A stretch of DNA of 64,000 bases, from positions 2,232,001 through 2,296,000 of the forward strand of contig NC_007973.1 of the NCBI RefSeq assembly GCF_000196015.1, written 5' to 3'. This DNA comes from Cupriavidus metallidurans CH34 (GTDB taxonomy: Bacteria > Pseudomonadota > Gammaproteobacteria > Burkholderiales > Burkholderiaceae). The translations under genes and the position numbers were made by a program. The notes under the pieces are model-generated. The model made no database searches. It was not told where the DNA came from and saw only the letters and a list, made by a program, of their open reading frames with translations. This document shows, one piece after another, positions 32,669-42,292 of this stretch (positions within the stretch are counted from its first letter, which is position 1; each line of letters starts with the position of its first letter).

Positions 32669-34684
32669 ATGCTAGCCCCTACGAATCCAGATACCACTGC
32701 CCCCCAGCCTGACAACGCCCACGTGCCGGAAGCGGTCCGGCTGACGCCACTGCGCCACCGGCTTTCCACCCGGATCATTCTGTTGTCGTTTGCGTCACTG
32801 ATGGTGGTGCTGGGCATGATCTCAGGCACGCTGTATCTCTCCTGGAAGCTGGAAGGAGCCGGCGCCGCCATCAACGACGCCGGGAGCCTGCGGATGCGCG
32901 CGAACCGGGTCGCCATTGAACTGACCCGTGCCCAAAGCGGCAGTCCCAACGATCTGGCAGGGCAAGTCGCGGCGCTGGACACCACGCTCGCGCAGTTGCG
33001 CCGTGGCAATCCGGCCCGGCCGCTATTCTTGCCCGACGAACCCGCGATCCAGGCCAAGCTCGACCTCGTCGTCACGGACTGGCAGCAGCGCCTGAAGCCG
33101 CTTGCGGTGGCCACCGCAAGCACCACGCCTGCAACGGCCTACATCGATGCCCTGCCAGTATTCGTCAATGAGGCCGACAGCCTGGTAAAACTGATCGAAC
33201 GCGATAACGCGAGCAAAACCGATCTGCTGCGACTCTCTCAGGCAAGCCTTGCGATCATCGCGTGCGTTGGCACGGTCGCTGTGATCTATCTGCTCTATCT
33301 CTGGATCATTCTGCCCGTGCTGCGTCTGCAGGATGGCCTGCAGCGCATGGCTGCCCGCGAGTTCTCGCTGCGCTTGCCCATCGCCACACGTGATGAATTC
33401 GGCACGCTGAACGCCGGCTTCAACCGCATGGCCGACGAACTTCAAGAGCTCTATCAGGACCTGGCGGCACGCGTGGACAGCAAGACTGCTGAGTTGGCGC
33501 GGCAGAATCGGGATTTGGAGGCCCTCTACGACATGACCGCCTTCCTGAATCGGGCCAGCGATGCCGAGGCGATGGCACGCGGATTCCTGGAGCGCGTGAT
33601 GCGCCAGTTCGAAGCCGACGGCGGGACCGTTCGTGTGATCGATGCCGCGCACGGAAAGCTCCACCGACTTGCCTCGGTGGGACTTTCGGACGCACTGGCG
33701 GAGAACAGCCGCTGTAGCGCGATTCATGACTGCCACTGCGGGGCCGCAGCTGAAGCGGGCATGATCACTGTAGCGGACCTGCGCCAGTTCGTGCGTCAGG
33801 GCTCCGAAACACAAGAATCTCCCTGTGGCCGCGAAGGTTTCAGGGGCATGGCGGCGTTCCGGCTCGACTCTCCACGCGGCACGCTCGGCACATTCACCCT
33901 GCATTTCCGCAATCCGCGCGAACTGCCACCTTCCGATCGTCAACTGCTCCAAACCCTCGCCCGCCACCTTGGCACGGCGCTGGAGCACCTGCGGCTTGCC
34001 GCCAGCGCGCGCCAGCTTGCGGTCGTCGAAGAGCGCAATCTCGTGGCGCAAGGATTGCACGACAGCATCGCGCAAGGCCTGAACTTCCTGAACCTTCAGG
34101 TACAACTGCTCGGCGATGCGGTGGAACGGAACGACAATGCGGAAACGCGCGAGATCGTGCCGCTGCTGCGACACGGCGTGGAAGAAAGCTACCAGGACGT
34201 GCGCGAACTGCTGCACAACTTCCGTTCCCGGCTGACGACGGGCGACATGCGCCCAGCGGTGGAGGACACCGTCGCGCGCTTCCGCCGCCAATGCCGTACG
34301 GACGCCAGGTTGACCATCGAAGGAAGCGGGCCGCCGCTGCAGCCGGAGCAGCAGCTACAGGTGCTGTTCATCCTGCAGGAGGCGTTGTCGAACGTGCGCA
34401 AACATGCGATGGCCGAGCATGTCACGATCTCGCTCACGCAGGGGCGCGACTTCCAACTCGTCGTCCAGGACGATGGCGAAGGATTCGATCCTTCCGAATT
34501 CGACGGCCAGGACAGCGCGCACGTCGGTCTGCACATCATGCAGGAACGGGCATCGCGGCTTGGCGCGACCCTGACGATCGACGCCCGCCCAGGGGCTGGC
34601 GTCCGCGTCGCACTATCATTGCCGCGCGGCGAAACCATGCCGCATCCAGACGAGTTGCTGGCGGCGCAGGAGTCTTCCCAATGA
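32669..34684 (+). CDS. narX: Nitrate/nitrite sensor histidine kinase NarX
   Basis: 671 residues. TM1 is about 35-57 and TM2 193-216, enclosing a periplasmic sensor. The nitrate-binding P-box is visible as AAINDAGSLRMRANRVA (66-82). A HAMP domain follows TM2, then a central region with Cys349, Cys355, Cys357 and Cys386 (the NarX/NarQ cysteine cluster). The kinase core is of the HisKA_3 type: EERNLVAQGLHDSIAQGLNF with phospho-acceptor His464, and ATPase motifs DDGEGFD and GLHIMQERA. It overlaps narL by four bases (ATGA). It detects nitrate in the periplasm and controls NarL. Confidence 0.95.
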   Translation: MLAPTNPDTTAPQPDNAHVPEAVRLTPLRHRLSTRIILLSFASLMVVLGMISGTLYLSWKLEGAGAAINDAGSLRMRANRVAIELTRAQSGSPNDLAGQVAALDTTLAQLRRGNPARPLFLPDEPAIQAKLDLVVTDWQQRLKPLAVATASTTPATAYIDALPVFVNEADSLVKLIERDNASKTDLLRLSQASLAIIACVGTVAVIYLLYLWIILPVLRLQDGLQRMAAREFSLRLPIATRDEFGTLNAGFNRMADELQELYQDLAARVDSKTAELARQNRDLEALYDMTAFLNRASDAEAMARGFLERVMRQFEADGGTVRVIDAAHGKLHRLASVGLSDALAENSRCSAIHDCHCGAAAEAGMITVADLRQFVRQGSETQESPCGREGFRGMAAFRLDSPRGTLGTFTLHFRNPRELPPSDRQLLQTLARHLGTALEHLRLAASARQLAVVEERNLVAQGLHDSIAQGLNFLNLQVQLLGDAVERNDNAETREIVPLLRHGVEESYQDVRELLHNFRSRLTTGDMRPAVEDTVARFRRQCRTDARLTIEGSGPPLQPEQQLQVLFILQEALSNVRKHAMAEHVTISLTQGRDFQLVVQDDGEGFDPSEFDGQDSAHVGLHIMQERASRLGATLTIDARPGAGVRVALSLPRGETMPHPDELLAAQESSQ

Positions 34685-35334
34685 CCATCCGTATCCTACT
34701 GATCGACGATCACACATTGTTCCGCTCGGGTGTCCGTGCGCTGCTGCAGCGGCAGAGCGATTTCGAAGTGGTCGACGAAGCCGCCGATGGCGTGGAAGGC
34801 ATCAAGCGGGCCAAACAGCATCGACCGGACGTGATCCTGCTCGATCTGAATATGCCGGGCCTGTCAGGACTCGAAGCCCTGCAACTGCTGACGGAGGATC
34901 TGCCGGAATGCGCGGTGATTGTGCTGACGGTATCCGAGGAAGGAGAAGAACTGGCCAGCGCCCTGCGCAGCGGTGCACGGGGTTACCTGATCAAGAACAT
35001 AGAGACCGAAGCGCTGACGAGCGCGATCCGGCGGGCTGCCGCAGGGGAACCGGTGATCTCCGACACGATGACCGCCAAGCTGGTGCAGCAGTTCAAGGCT
35101 CCGGCGGCCGCACCTGCCCTGCTAGAGCGTGGCGACGCGGCCCCTCTGACGGCGCGTGAGCGGGACATTGTGCGCGGACTGGTACGCGGCGAAAGCAACA
35201 AGATGATCGCGCGCGCGCTGGGCGTGGCGGAGAGCACAGTCAAGATTCACGTGCAGAACATTCTGAAGAAGCTCAATCTGGCCAGCCGCGTGCAAGTGGC
35301 CGTCTACGCAGTGGAGCATGGGCTCACCGCGTGA
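34681..35334 (+). CDS. narL: Nitrate/nitrite response regulator NarL
   Basis: 217 residues. Receiver: LLIDDHTLFRSGVRALL with Asp9/Asp10, phospho-acceptor Asp55 in ILLDLNMPG, and Lys in GYLIKNI near 104. A LuxR/NarL-type HTH follows: LTARERDIVRGLVRGESNKMIA, then STVKIHVQNILKKL. Phosphorylated NarL binds TACYYMT-type heptamers; one good and one imperfect heptamer lie upstream of narK1. The start at 34681 overlaps narX (ATGA), so kinase and regulator are coupled. It converges with rpiA. Confidence 0.95.
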   Translation: MTIRILLIDDHTLFRSGVRALLQRQSDFEVVDEAADGVEGIKRAKQHRPDVILLDLNMPGLSGLEALQLLTEDLPECAVIVLTVSEEGEELASALRSGARGYLIKNIETEALTSAIRRAAAGEPVISDTMTAKLVQQFKAPAAAPALLERGDAAPLTARERDIVRGLVRGESNKMIARALGVAESTVKIHVQNILKKLNLASRVQVAVYAVEHGLTA

Positions 35335-35395
35335 GGCATTCGAAGCCGGGGGGCCATCACCGCCCGGCCTCTCACTCATACGACGCTTATGCGAT

Positions 35396-36082
35396 TCAGT
35401 AATCCGAGCGCTGCACGCCCTGTTCGGTACCCAGCAACAGCACATTTGCTCCGCGCAGAGCGAACAGACCAACGGTCACCACGCCGGGTAGCTGGTTGAT
35501 TTGCTGCTCCAGCGCCTTCGGGTTCTCGATCTTCAGGCCCGAGACATCCAGAATGACGTTGCCGTTGTCGGTCTTGTAGATGCCGCCTTCCTTGGTCATG
35601 CGCAGACGCGGCTGACCGCCTAGTGCCGCCAGGCTACGGGCCACCGCTGCGCGTGCCATCGGGATCACCTCGACCGGCAGCGGAAACGCGCCCATCGTCG
35701 GCACCAGCTTGCTGCCGTCGGCAATGCAGACGAATCGGTCCGCCACCGAGGCAACGATCTTCTCGCGCGTCAGCGCACCGCCGCCGCCCTTGATCATCGC
35801 GCCCGAGTTGTCGATCTCGTCAGCACCGTCGACATAGACGGGAATGCTGTCGACCTCGTTCAGATCGAGCACATTGAAACCGTGCTGTTGCAAGCGGCGT
35901 GTGGAGGCCTCGGAACTCGACACCGCGCCCGAAAAGCGCTCCTTGAACGCCGCCACGGCGTCGATGAAGAGATTGGCGGTGGAGCCGGTGCCCACGCCGA
36001 GAACGGCGCCTTCGGGCACTTCCTGCTTCACATAGTCAGCGGCAGCTTGCGCGACCAGCGCCTTGAGTTCATCCTGAGTCAT
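35396..36082 (-). CDS. rpiA: Ribose-5-phosphate isomerase A
   Basis: 228 residues. Catalytic and substrate blocks of RpiA are complete: [13 protein letters not shown] (phosphate loop), [16 protein letters not shown] with the catalytic-region Asp residues, [12 protein letters not shown] with Glu as base, and ADGSKLV. It interconverts ribose-5-phosphate and ribulose-5-phosphate in the cytoplasm. It diverges from tal across a 118-bp gap, so two pentose-phosphate genes face away from a common control region. Confidence 0.98.
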   Translation of the reverse strand: MTQDELKALVAQAAADYVKQEVPEGAVLGVGTGSTANLFIDAVAAFKERFSGAVSSSEASTRRLQQHGFNVLDLNEVDSIPVYVDGADEIDNSGAMIKGGGGALTREKIVASVADRFVCIADGSKLVPTMGAFPLPVEVIPMARAAVARSLAALGGQPRLRMTKEGGIYKTDNGNVILDVSGLKIENPKALEQQINQLPGVVTVGLFALRGANVLLLGTEQGVQRSDY

Positions 36083-36200
36083 GACTACAGCCAGAAAAGC
36101 GTTGGGAAACGCGTAGTGTAGCGGATTGGTTCCCCATCTCCGACGTTTACGCCACGCGCCACGCCGTTACAATGGCCCCTCCCTCCGACGGAACCCAATC

Positions 36201-37157
36201 ATGAACGAGCTTGAACAACTGAGGCAGTTCACCACGGTAGTGGCCGACACCGGCGACTTCCAGTTGATGAAGCAATACAAGCCACAGGACGCGACTACCA
36301 ATCCGTCGCTGATTTTCAAGGCGGTACAGAAGCCGGAATACCGCCCGCTGCTGGAACAGGCTGTGCGCGATCACCACGGCAATTCGGGGCTCGATGGCGT
36401 CATGGACCAGCTCCTGATCGCATTCGGCTGCGAGATCCTGGCCATCGTGCCCGGCCGCGTGTCGACCGAGGTCGACGCCCGTCTGTCGTTCGATACCGAG
36501 GCCACCGTTGCCAAGGCGCGCCACCTGATCGGCCTGTACGAGCAACGTGGCGTGGCACGCGAGCGCGTGCTGATCAAGATCGCCTCGACATGGGAAGGCA
36601 TCCGCGCTGCCGAGGTCCTGCAACGCGAGAACATCCGCTGCAACATGACGCTGCTGTTCTCGCTGGCGCAGGCAGTGGCTTGTGCCGAGGCCGGCGCGCA
36701 GCTGATCTCCCCGTTCGTGGGCCGCATTCTCGATTGGTACAAGAAGCAGGCTGGCGAGAAATGGGACCCCGTGGCGAACGGCGGCGAAAACGATCCCGGC
36801 GTGCGTTCCGTGCGCCAGATCTATGACTATTACAAGAAGTTCGGCTACGCGACCGAGGTCATGGGTGCCAGTTTCCGCGGCACCGATCAGATCCTGTCGC
36901 TGGCAGGCTGCGACCTGCTGACGATCAGTCCGGAACTGCTCGAGCAGCTTGCAGGCGGACAGAGTGCCGTTGCGCTCAAGCTGTCCGTGGAACAGGCACA
37001 GGCCGGCAACGTCGCGCGAATCGCCGCAGATGAACCCGCCTTCCGCTGGCAACTCAACGAAGATGCGATGGCAACGGAGAAGCTCTCCGAAGGTATCCGC
37101 CTGTTTGCAGCCGATGCGGTGAAATTGGAAAAACTCGTCGGCGAACTGGCCAGTTGA
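36201..37157 (+). CDS. tal: Transaldolase (TalB-type)
   Basis: 318 residues from the ATG at 36201; an upstream in-frame extension to 36126 would add an Arg-rich stretch that does not fit the family. The (beta/alpha)8 barrel shows DATTNPSLI near residue 36, [11 protein letters not shown] with the Schiff-base Lys (about 132-133), [18 protein letters not shown] and [13 protein letters not shown]. It transfers a dihydroxyacetone unit between sugar phosphates. It ends 5 bp before a long hairpin shared with the converging sirtuin gene. Confidence 0.98.
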   Translation: MNELEQLRQFTTVVADTGDFQLMKQYKPQDATTNPSLIFKAVQKPEYRPLLEQAVRDHHGNSGLDGVMDQLLIAFGCEILAIVPGRVSTEVDARLSFDTEATVAKARHLIGLYEQRGVARERVLIKIASTWEGIRAAEVLQRENIRCNMTLLFSLAQAVACAEAGAQLISPFVGRILDWYKKQAGEKWDPVANGGENDPGVRSVRQIYDYYKKFGYATEVMGASFRGTDQILSLAGCDLLTISPELLEQLAGGQSAVALKLSVEQAQAGNVARIAADEPAFRWQLNEDAMATEKLSEGIRLFAADAVKLEKLVGELAS

Positions 37158-37161
37158 GTCG

Positions 37162-37204
37162 GGATCGCGGCTCTATCCAACACCTTGGAGGGAGCCGCGG
37201 ATCC
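37162..37204. terminator. Long inverted repeat between convergent tal and sirtuin genes
   Basis: Arms 37162-37180 and 37185-37204 pair almost completely (a one-base bulge and two mismatches, loop CACC), giving a stem of about 18 bp starting right after the tal stop. There is no U-tract on either side, so it is more likely a transcript-end stabiliser or Rho-assisted stop than a textbook terminator. Confidence 0.55.
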
Positions 37205-37220
37205 GCAGTCGAACAGTCGT

Positions 37221-37955
37221 TCAGACTGCCTGCGGCCAGAGCAACGGCAGGCATTCACCCGCCGGCGCGGGCAGGACGATATCCGCCGTCTCGTCCAGTG
37301 CTGACGGCTTCGGATTCACCACAATCACACGCGCGCCGTTTTCCTTCGCCACACCCGGCAGCGCCGCCGCCGGATACACCAGCCCCGACGTGCCCACAAC
37401 CAGGCAGAGGTCACAGGACTCGGCCGCATGGTCGGCGCGGAAACGGGCCACTCGCGGCAGGTCCTCGCCGAACCACACCACGCCAGGACGCATCATCGCA
37501 CCGCATATCGCGCATCGCGGGGGATCGCCCGGAATCGGCGGCACGGTATCGCAACGACCACAGCCATCAAGCCATTTGTTGGCGAAGAGGTTGCCGTGCA
37601 GCTCCACCACCTGCTCGCTACCCGCCTTCTGATGCAGGCCATCGATATTCTGCGTCACTAGCGTCATCGACTTCAGCCGGGCCAGCACCGCAAGCGCATG
37701 GTGGGCTGGATTCGGCCGGGCCGCCGCCACCAGCTCGCGCCGGTGCTGATACCACTGCCACACCAGCGCAGGTTGACGCCGGTACGCTTCTTCCGTCGCC
37801 AGTTCCTCGGGATCGAAGCGCTCCCATAGGCCGGTCAGCGCATCGCGGAACGTCGGCACACCGGACTCCGCGGAAATCCCGGCACCCGTCAGCACAAAGA
37901 TCTGACGGGCCTCGGCAACCCAGCCACGCGCCTGCTCAAGGGCGAGGCTATCCAT
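37221..37955 (-). CDS. cobB: NAD-dependent protein deacylase, CobB-type sirtuin
   Basis: 244 residues from the ATG at 37955, 2 bp after the rlmB stop; an in-frame start at 38000 within rlmB would add 15 residues. Sirtuin blocks: VLTGAGISAESGVPTFRD (NAD), TQNIDGLHQKAG, catalytic His120 in VELHGN, zinc cysteines in CGRC and CAIC, and GTSGLVYPAA. Tyr69-x-x-Arg72 in WYQHRREL is the pair used by class III sirtuins to recognise succinyl/malonyl-lysine, so desuccinylase activity is possible in addition to deacetylation. Converges with tal. Confidence 0.93.
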   Translation of the reverse strand: MDSLALEQARGWVAEARQIFVLTGAGISAESGVPTFRDALTGLWERFDPEELATEEAYRRQPALVWQWYQHRRELVAAARPNPAHHALAVLARLKSMTLVTQNIDGLHQKAGSEQVVELHGNLFANKWLDGCGRCDTVPPIPGDPPRCAICGAMMRPGVVWFGEDLPRVARFRADHAAESCDLCLVVGTSGLVYPAAALPGVAKENGARVIVVNPKPSALDETADIVLPAPAGECLPLLWPQAV

Positions 37956-37957
37956 GA

Positions 37958-38701
37958 TCAGCGCGGCAGACGGCGCTGACGCACCGCTTCGTACAGGCAC
38001 ACGCCGCTGGCCACCGACACGTTCAGGCTCTCGACGCCCCCCGCCATCGGAATTGCCACCAGTTCATCGCAAGTCTCGCGCGTCAGGCGGCGCATACCCT
38101 CGCCTTCCGCGCCCATGACGATGGCGGTCGGTCCCTTCAGGTCGACGTCGTACAGCGCCTTCTCGGTGCCGTCAGCCGTGCCGATCACCCAGATGCCACG
38201 CTCCTGCAGTTCGCGCAGCGTGCGCGCAAGGTTCGTCACCGTGATGTACGGCACGGTTTCGGCCGCGCCGCTGGCAACCTTCGCCACCGTGGCGTTCAGA
38301 CCCACGCTACGGTCCTTCGGCGCGATCACCGCGTGAGCGCCAGCGCCATCGGCCACGCGCAGGCATGCGCCGAGGTTGTGCGGATCGGTGACGCCGTCGA
38401 GCAGGAGCAATAGCGGCGTGCCTTCGATGCCATCCAGGAGTTCGTCGAGGTTGAGCGCAAGCGAGACATCATCGGCCCGCGCCACCACGCCCTGGTGGCG
38501 ATCCGTGCCGGCCATGCCGCGCAGGCGCTCGGCATCAACCGGATGCAGCGTCACGCCAAGACTCTCCGCCAGGCGGATAAAGTCCTGCATGCGCCGGTCA
38601 CGGCGATTCGCTTCGATGTAGATATCGGACACGCTCTGCGCGTTCTGGCGCAGGCGTGCGTTGACGGCATGAAAGCCGATCAGGAGTTTGTGTTTGGCCA
38701 T
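37958..38701 (-). CDS. rlmB: 23S rRNA (guanosine-2'-O-)-methyltransferase RlmB
   Basis: 247 residues from the ATG at 38701 ([19 protein letters not shown]); the family starts here rather than at the upstream 38734. N-terminal substrate-binding domain followed by a SPOUT/TrmH knot with [27 protein letters not shown] and [17 protein letters not shown]. It methylates G2251 (E. coli numbering) of 23S rRNA. It follows rnr by 43 bp, the same rnr-rlmB order as in E. coli, and immediately precedes cobB. Confidence 0.96.
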   Translation of the reverse strand: MAKHKLLIGFHAVNARLRQNAQSVSDIYIEANRRDRRMQDFIRLAESLGVTLHPVDAERLRGMAGTDRHQGVVARADDVSLALNLDELLDGIEGTPLLLLLDGVTDPHNLGACLRVADGAGAHAVIAPKDRSVGLNATVAKVASGAAETVPYITVTNLARTLRELQERGIWVIGTADGTEKALYDVDLKGPTAIVMGAEGEGMRRLTRETCDELVAIPMAGGVESLNVSVASGVCLYEAVRQRRLPR

Positions 38702-38744
38702 GGCGCGCATTGTACCCGCCATGGCCAACTTCAAACGCGCCAGA

Positions 38745-41375
38745 TTAGCGCTTGCGGGCCGGCCGCGTGCTCTTGCCGGCGGGCTTGGGCGCGCGCTTGG
38801 TCGTCGGCTGCCGTTCGGTCTTCAGATGCGCCGGCTTTGGCTTGGCCGCTCGCTTTGCGGGCTTGCCTGACTGCGCCTTCTTCGCCGACCCGCGGCCATG
38901 CGGCGCATGCCCGACATGGGCGTCGCGCGGCTTGAGCGGCGTGATGACCGCCTCGAACACCGGTTGCTCTTCGATCACACGGTCGAGCGTTTCGTCGAAC
39001 GATTCTTCCGGCTTCGAAGTGCCACCGAGCAACGCGGCAAGCTGGCGTCCCTTCTTGCGCGCCGGCACCGCGTGGGCAGCCGGCACCCGCGGCTGCTCGG
39101 GCACGCCGGCCCGGGCGCGCAGCGTCTTGGCGGACGGCTCCTGCACCAGACGGAAGTCGATCTTGCGGGCATCGAGGTCGACGCGCGACACCTGCACGCG
39201 CACGCGATCGGTGAGCCGATAGCGGATACCAGTCCGCTCGCCACGCAGTTCGTTGCGCGCCTCGTCGTACTGGAAATAGTCACTACCCAGTTCCGTCACG
39301 TGCACAAGGCCTTCCACATACAGCTCGTCGAGCTGCACGAAGATGCCGAACGACGTCACCGCGCTGATCGTGCCAGCGAAATCGCTGCCCAGCTTGTCGC
39401 GCATGAAGTAGCACTTGAGCCAGGCCTCCACGTCGCGCGATGCCTCGTCGGCACGACGCTCGTTGGCCGAGCAGTGCAACCCCAGTTCGTCCCAGACGCC
39501 CTCGTCGCGCTTCGCGCGCGCGGCAACGTTCTCGGCACGCTTCTCGGCATCGGCGGCCTGCATCCGGCGCGCTTTCGGCGAGATCTGCGTATTGAGCTCC
39601 GTCCCCTGGATAAAGGCCGGCCGATACTTCGTGTGCGCGAGGATCGCCTTGATCGAACGATGCACGAGCAAGTCCGGATAGCGGCGGATCGGGCTGGTGA
39701 AGTGCGCGTACGCCTCGTAGGCCAAGCCGAAGTGGCCGATATTGTCCGGGCTGTAGACCGCCTGCTGCATCGAACGCAGCAGCATCGTCTGCAACATCGG
39801 CGCATCGGGACGCGACTTGATCTTGTCCATGACCTCGGCATAGTCCGAGGCCTGCGGCTTGTCGCCACCGCCAAGCGACAGCCCAGCGGTCTTCAGGAAC
39901 TCGCGCAGATTCTTGAGCTTCTCTTCGCTCGGACCCGCGTGAATCCGGTACAGCGCCGGATGCTTGAATCGCTCGAGGAAGTCGGCCGCGCAGACGTTAG
40001 CCGTCAACATGCACTCTTCGATCAGACGGTGCGCGTCGTTGCGAGTGCGCGGCAAGATCTGCTCGATCTTGCCCTGCGCGTTGCAGACGATATAGGTTTC
40101 GGTGGTGTCGAAGTCGATCGCGCCACGGGCACGGCGAGCCTTGAGCAGAACCTGGAACAGCTCATACAGGTTCTGCAGATGCGGCACCAGCTCCGCGCGC
40201 TTGTGGGCCTCGGGCCCCTTGGTATTCGACAGAACCGACCAGACCTCGTTGTAGGTCAGGCGTGCCGCGGAGTGCATCACCGCCGGATAGAACTGGTAGC
40301 CCTTGAGTTCGCCCTTGGCCGTGATCACCGCGTCGCAAACCATGCACAGACGGTCGACGTTCGGGTTCAGCGAGCAGAGGCCATTCGACAGCTTCTCCGG
40401 CAGCATCGGAATCACGCGGCGCGGGAAGTAAACCGACGTGGCGCGATCCAGCGCATCGGCATCGAGCGGCGTACCCGGCCGCACGTAGTGCGACACGTCG
40501 GCGATCGCCACGATCAGACGCCAGCCCTTTGCACGGCCGATCTTGACCTGCTCGCAATAGACGGCATCGTCGAAGTCGCGCGCATCCTCGCCATCGATCG
40601 TGACCAGCGGAATGTCGCGCAGGTCGATGCGATGATCGAGGTCGGCCTGACGCACCTCATCGGGCAACCCCTGTGCTTCCTTGACGGCAGCGGGCGAGAA
40701 CTGATGCGGCACGCCATACTTGCGCACGGCAATCTCGATCTCCATGCCGGGATCGTCGATATCGCCAATCACCTCGACCACGCGGCCCACCGGCTGCACG
40801 TAGCGATCAGGCCATTCCATCAGTTCGACGCTGACCACCTGCCCCACGCGCGCCTTGCCTTGGGCCTTGGGCGGAATCAGGATGTCCTGGCCAATGCGCT
40901 TGTCTTCCGGCGCCACCACAAGCACGCCATTTTCGGACAGCAGTCGGCCGATCACGAAGCGATTGGCACGCTCCACGATCTCAACGATCTGCCCTTCCGG
41001 ACGGCCGCGTCGGTCATAGCCAACCACGCGCACCTGCGCGCGATCGTTGTGCATCGCCTTCTGCAGCTCGCGCTCGGGCAGGAAGATATCGTCCTCGCCG
41101 TCGTCGCGAATCAGGAAGCCGAAGCCGTCCCGATGGCCCTGCACGCGGCCAAGCACGAAATTGGGTTGATGGGCCAGCTCATAGCGGCCCTTGCGATTGA
41201 GTTCGATCTGGCCGTCGCGTTCCATCGCGGCGAGCCGTTTCTGAAAGCCGTCATGCTCTTTGCGCGTGACGGCCAGGGCCTTGGCGATATCGCCGGCCGA
41301 CAGGGGCGACCCCGAAGTTCTCAGTACGCCAAGGATTTCTTCCCGGCTGGGGATCGGATAGTTGTTCTGATTCAA
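38745..41375 (-). CDS. rnr: Ribonuclease R
   Basis: 876 residues. An N-terminal winged-helix/RNase II N domain precedes two cold-shock OB domains. The RNB catalytic core contains [16 protein letters not shown] with the metal-binding Asp cluster. An S1 domain follows ([28 protein letters not shown]). The Lys/Arg/Pro-rich tail of about 100 residues ([20 protein letters not shown]...) fits RNase R and not RNase II. It degrades structured RNA 3' to 5', and works in rRNA and tmRNA quality control. It is divergent from tRNA-Leu, whose -35 element lies only 17 bp from this start codon. Confidence 0.98.
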   Translation of the reverse strand: MNQNNYPIPSREEILGVLRTSGSPLSAGDIAKALAVTRKEHDGFQKRLAAMERDGQIELNRKGRYELAHQPNFVLGRVQGHRDGFGFLIRDDGEDDIFLPERELQKAMHNDRAQVRVVGYDRRGRPEGQIVEIVERANRFVIGRLLSENGVLVVAPEDKRIGQDILIPPKAQGKARVGQVVSVELMEWPDRYVQPVGRVVEVIGDIDDPGMEIEIAVRKYGVPHQFSPAAVKEAQGLPDEVRQADLDHRIDLRDIPLVTIDGEDARDFDDAVYCEQVKIGRAKGWRLIVAIADVSHYVRPGTPLDADALDRATSVYFPRRVIPMLPEKLSNGLCSLNPNVDRLCMVCDAVITAKGELKGYQFYPAVMHSAARLTYNEVWSVLSNTKGPEAHKRAELVPHLQNLYELFQVLLKARRARGAIDFDTTETYIVCNAQGKIEQILPRTRNDAHRLIEECMLTANVCAADFLERFKHPALYRIHAGPSEEKLKNLREFLKTAGLSLGGGDKPQASDYAEVMDKIKSRPDAPMLQTMLLRSMQQAVYSPDNIGHFGLAYEAYAHFTSPIRRYPDLLVHRSIKAILAHTKYRPAFIQGTELNTQISPKARRMQAADAEKRAENVAARAKRDEGVWDELGLHCSANERRADEASRDVEAWLKCYFMRDKLGSDFAGTISAVTSFGIFVQLDELYVEGLVHVTELGSDYFQYDEARNELRGERTGIRYRLTDRVRVQVSRVDLDARKIDFRLVQEPSAKTLRARAGVPEQPRVPAAHAVPARKKGRQLAALLGGTSKPEESFDETLDRVIEEQPVFEAVITPLKPRDAHVGHAPHGRGSAKKAQSGKPAKRAAKPKPAHLKTERQPTTKRAPKPAGKSTRPARKR

Positions 41376-41391
41376 TTTTTCTCGAAACTGT

Positions 41392-41419
41392 TTGACAAAC
41401 GTTTTACGGTCGCTATAAT
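41392..41419 (+). promoter_or_regulatory. Consensus sigma-70 promoter of tRNA-Leu
   Basis: TTGACA (41392-41397) and TATAAT (41414-41419) with a 16-bp spacer: both hexamers are perfect. Transcription should start near 41426-41427, about 18 bp before the mature tRNA. The -35 lies next to the rnr start on the other strand, so polymerase binding here may influence rnr. Confidence 0.92.
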
Positions 41420-41444
41420 GGCCGCTTCGGTTGTTTCGACACCT

Positions 41445-41531
41445 GCCCAGGTGGCGGAATTGGTAGACGCACTAGGTTCAGGTCCTAGCGGTGGCAACAC
41501 TGTGGAGGTTCGAGTCCTCTCCTGGGCACCA
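41445..41531 (+). tRNA. tRNA-Leu (anticodon CAG)
   Basis: 87 nt including an encoded CCA. The acceptor stem GCCCAGG/CCTGGGC is perfect. D-loop with GGTAGA, anticodon stem CTAGG/CCTAG with loop TTCAGGT (anticodon CAG at 41479-41481), a long class II variable arm typical of leucine tRNAs, and a T-arm with GGTTCGAGTCC. It reads CUG, the most used leucine codon in such high-GC genomes. Confidence 0.98.
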
Positions 41532-41543
41532 AGATTTGGCGAG

Positions 41544-41578
41544 AAACCCGCAACACACGTTGCGGGTTTTTTGTTTTT
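41544..41578 (+). terminator. Rho-independent terminator of tRNA-Leu
   Basis: An 11-bp perfect stem (41544-41554 with 41559-41569), ACAC loop, then a T-rich run (ttttttgttttt). It lies 13 bp after the tRNA CCA end. Confidence 0.93.
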
Positions 41579-41759
41579 GCGTCGCCGAATCCTTCAAATC
41601 TCGTTCCTCTCTTTTGTTCACTCTCTCTATGGCGCAAAGCCGTGGATGAGTGTATCAGCTTCAGTGCCGATTCCGGCATTATCTCGCCACTCTCGTAGCG
41701 TCCATCACGAAAAACACGCGGTATTGCCACGCCAACTCGTCGCTTGACGCGCCGGCGAT

Positions 41760-41782
41760 ATGTAACTACCATAGTTTCACAT
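41760..41782. promoter_or_regulatory. Operator of the Rrf2 regulator (copy 1)
   Basis: A 23-bp element with arms ATGTAACTA and TAGTTTCACAT, imperfectly palindromic, 12 bp before the Rrf2-type regulator start. The same element, with about 18 of 23 bases identical, occurs at 42245-42267 before the neighbouring gene. This suggests autoregulation. Confidence 0.72.
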
Positions 41783-41794
41783 TGAGATTTCCGT

Positions 41795-42229
41795 ATGAGC
41801 ACCAGTAGCCGGTTTGCCGTCGCCGTTCACATCCTCACCCTGCTCGCGCAGGCCGAAGGACCGGTGCCGTCGTCGATGATCGCCGGCAGCGTGGGAACCA
41901 ACCCCGCACTCATCCGGCGCATGATCGGCGCGCTCACGGAGGCGGGCTTCGTCACCACGACAATGGGCAGCACCGGCGGCGCAATGCTTACGCGACCCGC
42001 CAGCCAGATCACATTGCTCGAGGTGTTTCAGGCCACGGAGACCACTGCGCTGATCACGCTGCACCAAAGCGCGCCGAATCCTGCTTGCCTGGTGGGCCGC
42101 GAGATCACCGGCACCCTGCAGGTGGTCGCCGATCGGGCGCAAGCCGCCATGGATGCCACGCTCGCGGAGATCACGATTGCCAGCATGCTCGGAGAAGTCG
42201 AACATGCCGCCCGGCGCCGCAAGCGCTGA
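41795..42229 (+). CDS. Rrf2-family transcriptional regulator (YwnA-like)
   Basis: 144 residues with a winged HTH (RFAVAVHILTLLAQAEG, SVGTNPALIRRMIGALTEAGF). The usual Rrf2 Fe-S cluster (three Cys) is absent: a single Cys is seen in NPACLVG, so an iron-sulfur sensor is unlikely. This cysteine-poor branch includes B. subtilis YwnA/CymR-like repressors, some redox- or quinone-responsive. The gene pairs with a downstream NAD(P)-binding protein, like ywnA-ywnB, and both are preceded by the same 23-bp element, so local repression of the pair is likely. Confidence 0.88.
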   Translation: MSTSSRFAVAVHILTLLAQAEGPVPSSMIAGSVGTNPALIRRMIGALTEAGFVTTTMGSTGGAMLTRPASQITLLEVFQATETTALITLHQSAPNPACLVGREITGTLQVVADRAQAAMDATLAEITIASMLGEVEHAARRRKR

Positions 42230-42244
42230 TTTTTTTGCCCGGAT

Positions 42245-42267
42245 ATGTAACCACATTGGTTTCATAT
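42245..42267. promoter_or_regulatory. Operator of the Rrf2 regulator (copy 2)
   Basis: A 23-bp element starting ATGTAAC and ending GTTTCATAT, aligned without gaps to the copy at 41760-41782. It lies 25 bp before the NAD(P)-binding protein start and just after the regulator stop codon. Confidence 0.72.
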
Positions 42268-42292
42268 CAACCACTTCCGAGAGGATACGACC

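Noticed and set aside
41544..41578. Possible attachment site or integration scar at the tRNA-Leu 3' end
   Set aside because: No repeat of the tRNA 3' end and no integrase gene were seen nearby; the hairpin is an ordinary terminator.
38898..41747. A long open frame antisense to rnr that also covers tRNA-Leu
   Set aside because: It runs through a confirmed tRNA gene and terminator and has shadow-like composition; rnr is unambiguous.
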